A DNA stretch of 64,000 nucleotides from Diploptera punctata. Lineage: Eukaryota; Arthropoda; Insecta; Blattodea; Blaberidae. The translations under genes and the position numbers were made by a program. Of this stretch, positions 1 to 8,799 are shown piece by piece (the stretch's first letter is position 1; every line of letters starts with the position of its first letter). The notes beneath the pieces were generated by a model. The model was not told the origin of the DNA, did no database searches, and saw only the letters and a program-made list of their open reading frames with translations. The stretch is from positions 887,501-951,500 of the forward strand of contig JASPKZ010007546.1 in assembly GCA_030220185.1 (NCBI GenBank). Direction: 5' to 3'.

Positions 1-132
1 ACATCTGCCGCAAGTATTTTTTAATGTTTTGTTGTAGTCACAGGATCTTTTGGATGCCAGTAAATTTATGTTGCTATTGATGTATTATGCAAGAGTTTGA
101 TTACTTCAGTTTTACCTTAACCAGCATATACC
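1..132. other. No recognisable feature
   Basis: AT-rich sequence with no coding, repeat or structural signal that I can identify before the first transposon terminus. Confidence 0.5.
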
Positions 133-804
133 GAGCTTCCCATATAAACCCGGACCGGCCTCACGGGGTTTCACCCATCAGGCAGCGCTCTCTCCTCGTC
201 CGCATTTTACTCTGCCAGCTGCTCGTCCTTGAACTAGTCAGTTTACTATCGTTTGACAAGATGAGACGTCAGCTGACATTAGAGCAGCGCATTTATGTGT
301 GTAAATGTTATTATAAATACGAATCAGCTCGTCGCGTTCGCGAGGAATTTATTCGGAACTTCCCTGGACAATTACCTCCTTCCAGATTGACAATCCACAA
401 TCTTGTGACTAAATTTGAGACCACTGGTTCAGTACAAAATAAGAAACACACGCGAAGGCGTACGGTTCTCACCGAAGAAAAATTAGACGAAATTGGCGAA
501 AATTTGGAACGTTCACCACAAAAATCATTACTGAAATTAGCACAACAAGTTGGGATTTCAGTATCTTCTGCACATACAGCAACAAAATTGTTAAAACTCA
601 AACCTTACAAGTGTACACGTGTTCATTGTCTAAACCAAGGTGATCCCATAGCACGTGTGTGGGAGGACAACATTTCCAGCATTTTCTATAAGGTAAGAAA
701 CAGTTCAAGGACGGGTGGCAGGCAGGGTGAATTGCGGGAGGAAAAGAGAGCACTGCGTGCTGGGTGAAACTCCGTGAGGCCGGTCCGGTTTTATATTGGA
801 AGCC
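133..804 (+). mobile_element. Deletion-derived DNA transposon with 55-60 bp terminal inverted repeats
   Basis: The left terminus (GCTTCCCATATAAACCCGG from about 135, then GGCCTCACGGGGTTTCACCC) is matched in inverted orientation at about 745-804 with only a few mismatches. Both ends then run into a run rich in AGAGAGC/GCGCTCTC. The interior holds only the N-terminal helix-turn-helix part of a transposase. This is the structure expected of a non-autonomous, internally deleted cut-and-paste element. I could not settle the target duplication. Confidence 0.75.
261..767 (+). pseudogene. Transposase N-terminal HTH domain (DUF4817-like), catalytic part deleted
   Basis: The ATG at 261 starts MRRQLTLEQRIYVCKCYYK, the typical opening of the DUF4817 helix-turn-helix domain that heads Tc1/mariner-related transposases of insects. 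A second helix-turn-helix follows (KSLLKLAQQVGISVSSAH). After about residue 120 the similarity stops and the frame runs through unrelated sequence and the right inverted repeat (GGRQGELREEKRAL). No DDE catalytic region is present, so this is a remnant. The open frame extends upstream to 87, but that part lies in the inverted repeat and is not protein-like. Confidence 0.7.
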
Positions 805-1088
805 CGTTACATATGCTATATGGCCAAAAGTTTCTGGACAGATGTCCATTCTCATTTATCTCTGATAGGAATGTTACTATTTAATATTTAAAGGAAGTAA
901 CACTATGAGGTTTAGATAAAATTTTATCACTCATCTCATATTTTTCTTCTTTTTTTGAACTAGTTTCGGAATTTCTGGTTTTGTTTTCTTCCTGGTAACT
1001 TAAGTAGTTGTAATTAATATTTTATTTTAGGAAGTGATATTTTGAGGTTATTTTAATTAAATTATTTTTAGTCTCTTCATCTTACCTC

Positions 1089-1147
1089 AATATTAATGTT
1101 GATTTGTTCTTGAACATGTTTTGATTATATCGTAATCATCGTCAGTA
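1089..1147 (-). ncRNA. Decayed hammerhead ribozyme in the left arm of a PLE palindrome
   Basis: On the minus strand the core reads CUGACGA, then stem II GAUUAC/AUAAUC-like, then AAAAC where GAAAC is expected. The G12 change should inactivate it. It is the mirror of the better preserved copy at 1148-1196. Confidence 0.55.
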
Positions 1148-1196
1148 TCTTGCCCAGACTGATGATGATTATGATATAATCGAAACATGTTCAAGA
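1148..1196 (+). ncRNA. Hammerhead ribozyme, PLE-associated, core intact
   Basis: CUGAUGA at 1159-1165, then a perfect stem II (GAUUAU, loop GAU, AUAAUC), GAAA at 1182-1185, and a two-pair stem III in ACAUGU. The outer helix UCUUG (1148-1152) pairs with CAAGA (1192-1196), leaving six unpaired bases (CCCAGA) before the core. Stem I is therefore weaker than in a textbook type I hammerhead; activity is uncertain. Confidence 0.65.
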
Positions 1197-1290
1197 ACAA
1201 ATCAACATTAATATTAAGGTAAGATGAACAGACTAAAAATAATTTAGTTAAAATAACCTCAAAATATCACTTCCTAAAATAAAATATCAG

Positions 1291-1640
1291 TTTTGGAACT
1301 TTACATTTCAGTTCCATCTTCAATATTTTCATGACTGTTGTTGTGTTGTCTTGAAGAGCTGCCTTTTGCTTCCCCTGTTGGTAGACAGAAAAACCTCAAA
1401 ATCATGTTGTTTTCCCCGGGAATTTCAAAGTTCATTAATTTCTCCTTTTTGACCTGATTTTGAGGTTTTTTATCTATCAAAAGAGGGAGTGAAAGGCGAC
1501 TCTTCAAGACAACAGAACATCAGTCACAAAAATAATGAAGATGGAACTGAAGTGTAAAGTTCCAAAAAAAAAAGGAGAAAAATATGAGGTGAGCAATAAA
1601 ATTTTACCTAAATGAATATACCTCATAGTATAAATTCCTA
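1291..1640. mobile_element. PLE inverted dimer, EN C-terminal part in both arms
   Basis: The minus arm (1301-1455) encodes the EN tail with KLMNFEIPGENN and ends with the EDGTE codons that overlap a hammerhead core (here UUGAAGA and AAAA, decayed). The plus arm (about 1475-1640) repeats GAAGATGGAACTGAAGTG and the ATATGAGGTGAG block, then CCTCATAGTATAAATTCC. The arms meet near 1460. Confidence 0.7.
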
Positions 1641-2035
1641 AAATTAGTAACTGTGAGGTTTATTTTAATTATTATGAGTTAGGATATTTTCACTCACCTC
1701 ATATTTGTGATTTTCTTGCAGACTGCAGTTTCTATACTCTATGTGTTATCATCAATGCTTCCTAACTGTTGAATTTGCAGTTGGCAATCTTGTAGATTGA
1801 TTTCTGCTCTCTCTGTTGGCTGACCAATGAACTTCCAATTCAACTTTTTTTTTTCTTTTTCCCCGGGAATTTCAAAATTCATTGTTTTCTCTTAGTCTTG
1901 TGGATGTAAATTTTCTCCCAAATTGTGAGTTCCTTAAATTTATCTAACTGTTTCAGTAATTTGGCCTTTGTTTCGTTTCTGTGTTTTTCTGACCATGCAT
2001 GTTACCTCAAGAACAAAGAATATTCGATACAAAAG
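1641..2035 (-). mobile_element. PLE 3' fragment with EN tail, 5' truncated
   Basis: Reading on the minus strand: EN residues around ETKAKLL.QLDKF, ELTIWEKIYIHK, NEF.IPG and KFIGQPTE, then a ribozyme-like block (UUGAUGA ... GAAAC UGCAGU C at about 1712-1752), AATATGAGGTGAG, and CCTCACAG towards 1655. Several stops show that it is dead. It belongs to the same subfamily as the copy at 7606-8270. Confidence 0.7.
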
Positions 2036-2320
2036 AATTTATTAAATTAATATTGAGAAGCTAAAGCTATTACTATGATAGAAATAAGTAAATTAATAAA
2101 CACAATTAAAAAAAATTATAAGTCAAGATGGATACAACATGTTCATCGAATGGAAGATCACAGAATACCCAAACTAATGTTAAGATATCAACCTGCAGGA
2201 AGAAGAAAACCAGGACGTCCACTCAAAAGACTTCTGGATGGTGTTTCTCTTGAGGCCGAAACAGGTCAACAAATGGCCTAAATTCGTGAATGTACTATGA
2301 TGATGATGATGAACTTATTG
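2036..2320 (+). mobile_element. 5'-truncated LINE 3' end with (ATG)n tail
   Basis: Reading frame 2075-2281 gives the usual C-terminus of insect LINE ORF2: WIQHVHRMEDHRIPKL, then GRRKPGRPLKRLLDG, followed by a stop and a TGATGATGATGATG tail. This part lies downstream of the RT domain. The first about 65 bases (GAGAAGCTAAAGC...AAATAAGTAAATTAAT) recur in inverted pairs near 38540 and 38710. Confidence 0.75.
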
Positions 2321-2324
2321 TAAT

Positions 2325-2465
2325 TCAATGGTAAAGAGAAAAATTTTTGCCTGAACCAGGAATCGAACCCCGAACCTTTAGCTTTCCGTGCTAATTCTCA
2401 GTGGAAAGCTAAAGGTACGGGGTTCGATTCCCGGTTCAGGCAAACATTTTTCTCTTTACCATTGA
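2325..2465. repeat. Inverted pair of tRNA-like SINE fragments
   Basis: AATGGTAAAGAGAAAAATTT followed by GCCTGAACC.GGAATCGAACCCC (a B box in reverse) is repeated in inverted orientation after a spacer of about 15 bases, giving arms of about 58 bases. The unit resembles the 3' half of a tRNA (anticodon stem, GGTTCGATTCC B box, 3' acceptor strand GGTTCAGGC). The same SINE occurs at 38295, 38630 and 40974-41660. Confidence 0.75.
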
Positions 2466-4085
2466 TTTACAAAAGAATTTACAGAAATACTTTACTACAT
2501 GTGACAGAAAAAATTGTTCTAAGTTCCAACCGTACACCATGCACATGCACCAACAGACACAAAGTGGTGTACACTATGGAATCACAGGATACAGCCAACA
2601 TATACACGATATTTGAACTCGTGTTGCCAACCAACCTAAAAGCTAACCTAATGCAATTTAAGTACTCTAACCTGTGAAAGAATGCATGCTGATTTTATTT
2701 AGTGTAAGTTATAAGTATAGACTCTGCATTAGAACACAGAATATTTGTTAAAATCCATATGACTGCCACGTCTTCATGTACTTCAATATCTTGAAAAAAT
2801 ATATTCTAATAATCGTTAGAAAACATGTAAAAAATCATTGCAAATGGTGGGAAATAATTTGAAAAATGAAACCCTGTTACAACCGAGATTATCTCAGCCA
2901 TAACATAGCGTAAAAAAAGGTTTCTATATTTTAAATTACCTTTGGCCCGAGTGGTTGGCCTTGGTTTTGACGGGAAAACATCACATTTGTACACAGAAAC
3001 ACATAAAACCATAAAACAAAATATATTTATTTTAATTATCACAATACATAAAAATATTAAAACAAAACCATTTTAAAACATTTAAATCAAGGAAGCTAAA
3101 AGTGGTCATGTTGAATCGCACCACACTTTGATTTGAAACTTAACTATGTGTATGAAATTATGAGAGAATCAATTAAGTCAACTGTAGTTTATTAATGTTA
3201 ATTTTTAAGTAATTTAATTTGACCCTTAGGTCTAATTATTTGCCAAAGCATGTTCATTTTAATCTAAAGTTACTAAATAAAGAATCGACCATTTTGAAAG
3301 AAACATGATCCTTTTTAGGATGAAAAATTTAGAAGTTCCATGCTTACCCATGAAGCGTCTCCACTTGTCCCATGGAGACCGAAGCGAACACTTCGGTCCC
3401 CGTTTCCATTCTGATTTCGTTAAAAAAATCGCGAATATTTATATGATCGTTTTTAAGTTTCTAATCATGGGGAAAACTCGGGTGGAAAGTTAACTTTTCC
3501 TTTTTCCATACATGTGGGGTTTTCTCATCGGTTTTACTTCCAACCCACTTACAACTTTCACCTGATGTACTTCAAAACTTTCATCTATGTCAAAATGGAA
3601 ATCTCTGTTTTTCCCATCAAAACATGTTGATATTTAACCTACATCCTGGTGTTGTTGTAACAGATTTCAACAATAAGTCCCGGATATCATAAATTTTTAC
3701 TCGTTTTTTACTTCCTAACAGCCCTTGTATGACTTGAGTATGACCCAATCAGCATTTTAAAAGTGATTATTTTTTTCCTGTCTTCCGGTATAATACATAA
3801 GTATATATCGCATATGGTTTTATAGTTTTTTATAATATATTTATTTACATTGCGATTATGCCCTGTCGTAGTCGCAATAAACCCTAAGAATAAAATTTGA
3901 CAGCAGTTTACGAAGGAATTAAAAAGTCATGTCACATGTTGTAAAGTTTAGCCAAATTTGCATTATTTTGTAATAAAGAAACATTATACATTGAAATTAA
4001 AAATAATGTAGAATTGAATACATAATTCCTAAAGATATGATAGCAGCCTCTGATTATAGATAACACAAATATCTGTTATTAATTT
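2466..4085. other. No gene or repeat recognised
   Basis: AT-rich intergenic DNA of 1.6 kb. Short open frames (for example at 2806-3042 minus and 3305-3493 plus) have no recognisable domain and look like chance. Confidence 0.5.
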
Positions 4086-4375
4086 CGTAATGGAGGTTCC
4101 AAGGTGCAAATGGATTAGTCGATACCCTCCGCCTTTGGGTTCTGAGTTTGCATCTTGGCCAATACTTGTGGGTTTGAAGTAGATGAATTGGAACGGGCAG
4201 GTTTTTCTTGGGGTTTCTTCCATTTTCCCTTCCCAAAACTTCATTCCACCACTTCTTCATATTCATGTCATCCATTTTGTTTCATTTCATCTTCCCCTGT
4301 GATGGTGTGACAGGCCTGCTCATATCACAGACCCTAAGTAATAGGAGCTTCATCTCAACTCATCCCTTGACTTGG
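4086..4375 (+). mobile_element. SINE, family 2 (diverged copy)
   Basis: Shares the family body seen at 16943, 42159, 57408 and 62159: GGGCAGGTTTTTCTTGGGG, then TCCATTTTCCCTTCCC.AAACTTCATTCCACCA, then CATCC.TTTTGTTTCATTTCA and a region ending TAGGAGCTTCATCTCAACTC. The tRNA-like head is badly eroded here. Antisense open frames over it are not genes. Confidence 0.75.
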
Positions 4376-4734
4376 CATTGTGCCAGACTTTACTTTAGTC
4401 CTTTGTCAACCTAAAGCTTCTACAAAATTAACAAATAAATGTGGAATGTTTCCTCTTCTTCCAGTCATAACACAACAGGCATGAAGGACTATGGGGGAAT
4501 GGATAATTTTTAGCCAACTGCATGGTGAGGAGAAAATTTTCCAATATTCTTTTGGAAGTTAAATGGGCCCCAAAGACTAATTTGGATATGAAAAAAAGAA
4601 GAAAATATCTTCTCTCTTCCATTGGCCAGATATACCAGGGCCATTTACTTTGTAAATGTAATCAGATGCCTTGCCATTTATACTTCTTGGCCCTACTCCA
4701 ATTGAAAGTTAATATTTATTTAATATTTAAAGGA
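4376..4734. other. No gene recognised
   Basis: AT-rich filler between a SINE and a PLE fragment. The short overlapping frames at 4428-4770 have no protein-like composition. Confidence 0.45.
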
Positions 4735-4912
4735 AGTGACACAGTGAGGATTATTTTAAATAATGGTTAGATATGCACGACTCACCTCATATTTGTAGCT
4801 TTCTTGAAGACCAGGCTTTTAAGCATCATTATCAATTCTTTACAACTTTCCAAACAGCGGTTGGTGATTCTGTAGGTTGATTTCTGCTCCCTCTGTTGGC
4901 TGACCGATGAAC
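4735..4912 (-). mobile_element. PLE 3' end, 5' truncated
   Basis: Minus-strand copy of the 7606-8270 subfamily: GGAAGTGACACAGTGAGG long end, CACGACTCACCTCATATTTG, then a ribozyme remnant (UUGAUAA kept, right side of stem II and GAAA lost), and the EN tail broken off in the codons for the FIGQP motif. Confidence 0.7.
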
Positions 4913-5238
4913 TAAAATGAATCATCCTTTTAATTTAACTATACATCTTATATTCTTAAAATATCACATTTACATGGTTTTATTATATGTTCAAAGTTAA
5001 AATTGGGAAACACATTATGAGGTTCTTAATTAATAAATTAATGAGTCATAATGACTCATTAATTTATTATTATATGTTACCTAAAGAAGTAGGGTTTTGA
5101 TGAACATGTGCTATGTTCTGATTCTGGAACTTAAAATTTCACACCAAGTCATTTTGTTTTTAACTTTACTATATATAATTTCATTAAATTTATTGTATTT
5201 TTACACAACAATTAGTACAAACAAGTGTTAAATGAGAT
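4913..5238. repeat. Duplicated segment X, copy 1 (interrupted twice by PLEs)
   Basis: Starting at AATGAATCATCC.TTTAATTT this tract matches 10653-10985 closely. Copy 1 is broken by the 75 bp insertion at 4992-5066 and by the 2.1 kb insertion at 5239-7339, and resumes at 7352-7440. Copy 2 lacks both insertions, so it serves as an empty-site reference. Confidence 0.8.
4992..5066. mobile_element. 75 bp miniature PLE hairpin with 12-nt target duplication
   Basis: TTATTATATGTT occurs at 4980-4991 and 5067-5078. Between them lie a PLE 'long' end (CAAAGTTAAAATTGGGAAAC, CATTATGAGG) and a palindrome centred on AATGAGTCATAATGACTCATT. Copy 2 of segment X at 10711-10730 is uninterrupted at this point. 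The ends match the 237 bp insertion at 36482. Confidence 0.85.
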
Positions 5239-5284
5239 TAAGGTAGAATATGTTTATCACTCACCTCATATTGTTCTTCTTATT

Positions 5285-5337
5285 TGATTATAAACTAGTT
5301 TCGGAACATAGTTTCTGTTCCATCCTCAGTATCATCA
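5285..5337 (-). ncRNA. Hammerhead ribozyme, PLE subfamily A, intact core
   Basis: On the minus strand: stem I UGAUGAUA, core CUGAGGA, stem II GGAAC...GUUCC, GAAA, stem III AC-UA-GU, H17 = U, then UAUAAUCA returning stem I with one mismatch. It is identical to the plus-strand copy at 7203-7255. The core codons read TED G of the EN, and the EN stop codon UAG lies in stem III. Confidence 0.85.
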
Positions 5338-6290
5338 CGACCGTTGTTCTGTCGTCTTGAAGAGTTGTCCTTCTCTCCTTCCATTGGCTGACTGAAAAAC
5401 CTCGAAACCAGGTCATTCTCACCGGGAATTTCAAAGTTCATTAATTTCTTCTTTTCGCTCTTTTGAATGTAGATCTTTTCCCAAACAGTAAGTTCTTTTG
5501 GTTTTTCTATTTGTTTTAATAATTTTGCTTCTTTCTCGATAAGATGTTTTTCAGACCATGCATGGGCAGCCACTGCTGATTTTCTACTTCCCCTTTCTTG
5601 ACATTCCTGAGATGTTCTTTAACTCTAGTTTTCAAATTTCTTTTAGTTTTTCCTATGTAGAATTTCTCACATTCTTCACATTTAATTTGATAAATCCCTG
5701 ATTTGTTTCTTCTTTAATTTTCTCATTCTTATTAGGTCTAATCAGTCTACTGATGCTGTAGTCATTTTTGGGTGCTAACCTTATGTTGAAATCTTTAACA
5801 ATTTTTGAAACTTGTGGTGTTTTAATGGATGATATGTGAATTTTCTAAATTTTACATTATCTTCTTTTACTTTTAGAAGAGTGCTTTGATTAATAAATTT
5901 TTGTCTTTTGAACTTGCTTATTTTTTTGAGTATCATTTTTATAGCAAAACCATTTTTCGTGGCTACATTGATTATGTGTTCTTTTTCTGTTTCATAATTT
6001 TCTTTGTTCATTGGTATGTTCACTAATCTATGTGTCAAACTATTGAAAACTGCTTCTTTGTGAGCTATGTGATTGAAACCTAAAGCTTTTATGTAGTTAT
6101 CTATATGTGTCTTCTTTCTGTAAATTCCAAATTCTATCTTATTTTCTTCATTCCTTTTTAAGTTGAGATCTAAAAATGGTATTTCTCCATTGATTTCCTT
6201 TTCCATAGTGAACTTTATAGTTTGACTTTGAATGTTCAATAATTTTAATGCATCATCTATCTGTTTATGATTAACAGATAGATGATGCAT
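5295..6290 (-). pseudogene. PLE RT thumb plus GIY-YIG endonuclease, left arm (frameshifted)
   Basis: From 6290 down, the frame reads the C-terminal RT region typical of PLEs: INGEIPFLDLNLKR, FGIYRKKTHIDNYI and NSLTHRLVNIPM, ending near 5781 by frameshift. The endonuclease follows in another frame (GIY, CEECEKFYIGKT, LKTRVKEHL), then 5573-5295 gives AWSEKHLIEKEAKLL, ELTVWEKIYIQKSE and MNFEIPGEN. No RT catalytic YADD segment is present because the copy is 5' truncated at the dimer centre. The GIY-YIG nuclease nicks the target for insertion in this family. Confidence 0.8.
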
Positions 6291-6298
6291 TAAAATTA

Positions 6299-7245
6299 TT
6301 GAACATTCAAAGTCAAACTATAAAGTTCACTATGGAAAAGGAAATCAATGGAGAAATACCATTTTTAGATCTCAACTTAAAAAGGAATGAAGAAAATAAG
6401 ATAGAATTTGGAATTTACAGAAAGAAGACACATATAGATAACTACATAAAAGCTTTAGGTTTCAATCACATAGCTCACAAAGAAGCAGTTTTCAATAGTT
6501 TGACACATAGATTAGTGAACATACCAATGAACAAAGAAAATTATGAAACAGAAAAAGAACACATAATCAATGTAGCCACGAAAAATGGTTTTGCTATAAA
6601 AATGATACTCAAAAAAATAAGCAAGTTCAAAAGACAAAAATTTATTAATCAAAGCACTCTTCTAAAAGTAAAAGAAGATAATGTAAAATTTAGAAAATTC
6701 ACATATCATCCATTAAAACACCACAAGTTTCAAAAATTGTTAAAGATTTCAACATAAGGTTAGCACCCAAAAATGACTACAGCATCAGTAGACTGATTAG
6801 ACCTAATAAGAATGAGAAAATTAAAGAAGAAAACAAATCAGGGATTTATCAAATTAAATGTGAAGAATGTGAGAAATTCTACATAGGAAAAACTAAAAGA
6901 AATTTGAAAACTAGAGTTAAAGAACATCTCAGGAATGTCAAGAAAGGGGAAGTAGAAAAATCTGCAGTGGCTGCCCATGCATGGTGTGAAAAACATCTTA
7001 TCGAGAAAGAAGCAAAATTATTAAAACAAATAGAAAAACCAGAAGAACTTACTGTTTGGGAAAAGATCTACATTCAAAAGAGCGAAAAGAAGAAATTAAT
7101 GAACTTTGAAATTCCCGGTGAGAATGACCTGGTTTCGAGGTTTTTCAGTCAGCCAATGGAAGGAGAGAAGGACAACTCTTCAAGACGACAGAACAACGGT
7201 CGTGATGATACTGAGGATGGAACAGAAACTATGTTCCGAAACTAG
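6299..7245 (+). pseudogene. PLE RT thumb plus GIY-YIG endonuclease, right arm (frameshifted)
   Basis: Mirror of the left arm. Frame 6299-6757 carries the RT thumb. A shared 1-nt deletion near 6742 shifts the frame. The EN follows at about 6770-7245: SGIYQIKCEECEKFYIGKT, catalytic arginine in LKTRVKEH, AWCEKHLIEKEAKLL, ELTVWEKIYIQKSE, and the terminal EDGTETMFRN whose codons are the ribozyme core. The CxxC pair between GIY and YIG is typical of PLE nucleases. Differences from the left arm are few. Confidence 0.85.
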
Positions 7246-7255
7246 TTTATAATCA
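7203..7255 (+). ncRNA. Hammerhead ribozyme, PLE subfamily A, intact core
   Basis: Stem I strand 7203-7210 (UGAUGAUA); core CUGAGGA 7211-7217; stem II GGAAC/GUUCC with an 8-nt loop; GAAA 7238-7241; stem III A7241-U7246 and C7242-G7245 around UA; H17 = U7247; stem I return strand 7248-7255 (UAUAAUCA, one mismatch). Cleavage is predicted between 7247 and 7248. The minimal stem III resembles hammerheads reported from PLEs of other animals. Confidence 0.88.
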
Positions 7256-7443
7256 AATAAGAAGAACAATATGAGGTGAGTGATAAACATATTCTACCTT
7301 AATGAATATACCTCATAGTGAGAATTCCTAAAATAAGTAGTTAAATGAGATATTCATGATAGTCTCAATTCCTTTTAAAAGAAGCATTAACTTAATAAAA
7401 AAAGTGAATCTGGTTATCTTACCTCATAAATACTTGATGTTTT

Positions 7444-7605
7444 GTAAATTAATTAGTCATTTTTTACATCTTATCTCATATTTTATGTTTCTTTAAACAT
7501 GGGAACTAGTTTTCAAAAGAAAGATAAAATATGAGGTAAGATGTAAAAAATCACTCATTAATTTACGAATTAAGAACCTCGTAATATTATTTCCCATATT
7601 TAACT
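7444..7605. mobile_element. Short PLE inverted dimer
   Basis: ACATCTTATCTCATATTTTATG at the left is mirrored by ATAAAATATGAGGTAAGATGT at the right, around a core with GAACTAGTTTTC. The left side ends short (TTAATTAGTCATT). The right side runs on through AAGAACCTCGTAATATTATTTCCC, the usual long end. No endonuclease sequence remains. It sits just downstream of the end of segment X copy 1. Confidence 0.7.
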
Positions 7606-7706
7606 CACCTCATATTTGTAGATTAAGTATCCTTCAGACAGTTAAAGAAATTAGTAATATTCAAGAAATTTCTGCATATAATAAGTTTCAAAACATTTTC
7701 AGAAAA

Positions 7707-8189
7707 TTGAACATTAAATTAGCACTGAAAAAATATTATAGCCTGAATAGATTAATTAAAACCAACAAAAATGAAAACATTGATGAAGGCAACAAATCAG
7801 GAATTTATCAAATTAATTGCAAAGTCTGTAAAAAAATATACTTAGGAAAAACAAAAAAGGAACTTGAATACAAGATTGAAAGAACACCTTAGAAATGTAA
7901 AGAATGGGGAAGTAGAAAATTGTCATTAGTTGCATATGCATGGTCAAAAAAACACAGAATCAAAACAAAAGCCAAATTACTGAAACAGGTAGATAAATCT
8001 GAGGAATTCACAATTTGGGAGAAAATTTACATCCACAAAAATAGAAAGAAAATAATGAACTTTGAAATCCCTGGGGGAAAAAATTTTATTTGGAAGTTCA
8101 TCGGTCAGCCAACAGAGGGAGCAGAAATCAACCTACAGGATCACCAATCACCATTTCGAAAGTTGCAAAGAATTGATAATGATGCTTAA
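7707..8189 (+). pseudogene. PLE GIY-YIG endonuclease, subfamily with one frameshift
   Basis: NKSGIYQINCKVCKKIYLGKT gives the GIY..CxxC..YLG signature in frame 7707-7892. After a frameshift near 7870-7920 the frame continues with AYAWSKKHRIKTKAKLL, EFTIWEKIYIHKN, MNFEIPGG and FIGQPTEGAE. It ends at 8189, inside the hammerhead. It is diverged from the 5239 dimer but collinear with it. Confidence 0.8.
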
Positions 8190-8214
8190 AGCATTGAAAC
8201 CCTGGTCTTCAAGA
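8168..8214 (+). ncRNA. Hammerhead-like ribozyme with U3/A8 core
   Basis: Core UUGAUAA at 8173-8179 in place of CUGANGA; stem II GAUGC/GCAUU; GAAA at 8196-8199; stem III ACC-CU-GGU; H17 = C; GAA/UUC begins stem I. C3 to U and G8 to A change together, which keeps a Watson-Crick pair at the catalytic core. Confidence 0.65.
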
Positions 8215-8270
8215 AAGCTACATATATGAGGTGAGTCGTGCATATCTTACTCCTATTATTTAGTATTTAT

Positions 8271-8799
8271 TACCAACAATAGTCATGTGATATTACAATA
8301 GTTAGACATACAGACGAAAATATGAAAAATAATTTTGGGATATCATCATTGAATTACACACTTAAATTGTGTGAATCATAGATAAGATTATTTAAGCATG
8401 CAAGCATGACTGCTGACTGACTATTCGCAATTCTCAAAAACCATTCAAGTGTGGAGTTATATTTCCAAAGCAATTCTACCTTACCATGTCATATAAAATC
8501 ACATGTATTTTTCTGAAAAGTTTTCCAGTTTCAGAATTTTAAGAAGTTGGCCTCTCATAAAATAGAAGTATTCCTTTTTTTATTTCATGATATTGTATTT
8601 ATTTTGTTTGTTCAATGTACTGGCCAAGGTCATCCAATCATTTGTGTTAATAAAAATCATGTGTAATAATGTTCAAAAGTAATTGGCTGTCTCTTTTTTT
8701 GTTTTCATTGGTAGTGAATTAATCAATTTTATTATTATTGTACTCCTCAGAGACTGTGATATATAGGATCTTTCTTATATTACACAATTTTTAAAAATG
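8271..8799. other. No gene or repeat recognised
   Basis: AT-rich spacer between a PLE copy and a DNA transposon remnant; I see no coding or structural signal. Confidence 0.5.

Larger units (their letters stand above)
868..1290. mobile_element. PLE fragments: minus-strand 3' end carrying an inverted-dimer insertion
   Basis: At 870-985 lies a minus-strand PLE 3' end (GGAAGTAACACTATGAGG, then ACTCATCTCATA and a decayed ribozyme). From about 1010 to 1290 is an almost perfect palindrome of a PLE 3' region. Arms at 1020-1146 and 1158-1290 both run outward from GAGGTAAG-type motifs to CCTCAAAATATCACTTCC and meet at about 1152 inside the ribozyme stem I. The same arm sequence recurs in the 97 bp copy at 61246. 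Confidence 0.75.
5239..7339. mobile_element. 2.1 kb PLE inverted dimer with 12-nt target duplication
   Basis: GTTAAATGAGAT flanks the unit at 5227-5238 and 7340-7351; the empty site is at 10876-10887. The two arms, about 1,030 nt each, are near identical and meet at about 6271. Each encodes the RT thumb and the GIY-YIG EN and ends with a hammerhead. The left arm stops at TTAAGGTAGAATATG; the right arm carries about 40 extra bases (ATGAATATACCTCATAGTG...). Both arms share a 1-nt deletion near 5802/6742 that the related copy at 18418 lacks. Confidence 0.9.
7606..8270 (+). mobile_element. PLE 3' part, monomeric, with U3-A8 hammerhead
   Basis: Contains a broken GIY-YIG endonuclease (7707-8189), a ribozyme overlapping its end, and ATATATGAGGTGAGTCGTGC immediately after. 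The upstream border is a fragment in ACTCACCTCATATTTGTAG at 7605-7622 that belongs to another PLE end. The long-end CCTCATA block is not obvious downstream, so the 3' border near 8270 is approximate. Confidence 0.7.

Noticed and set aside
87..260. Upstream extension of the transposase frame at 261
   Set aside because: It translates the terminal inverted repeat and outside sequence; the HTH domain starts at the internal ATG.
5239..7339. Dimer as two independent PLE insertions at one spot
   Set aside because: Only the outer flanks carry a target duplication, both arms share private mutations, and the empty site is intact.
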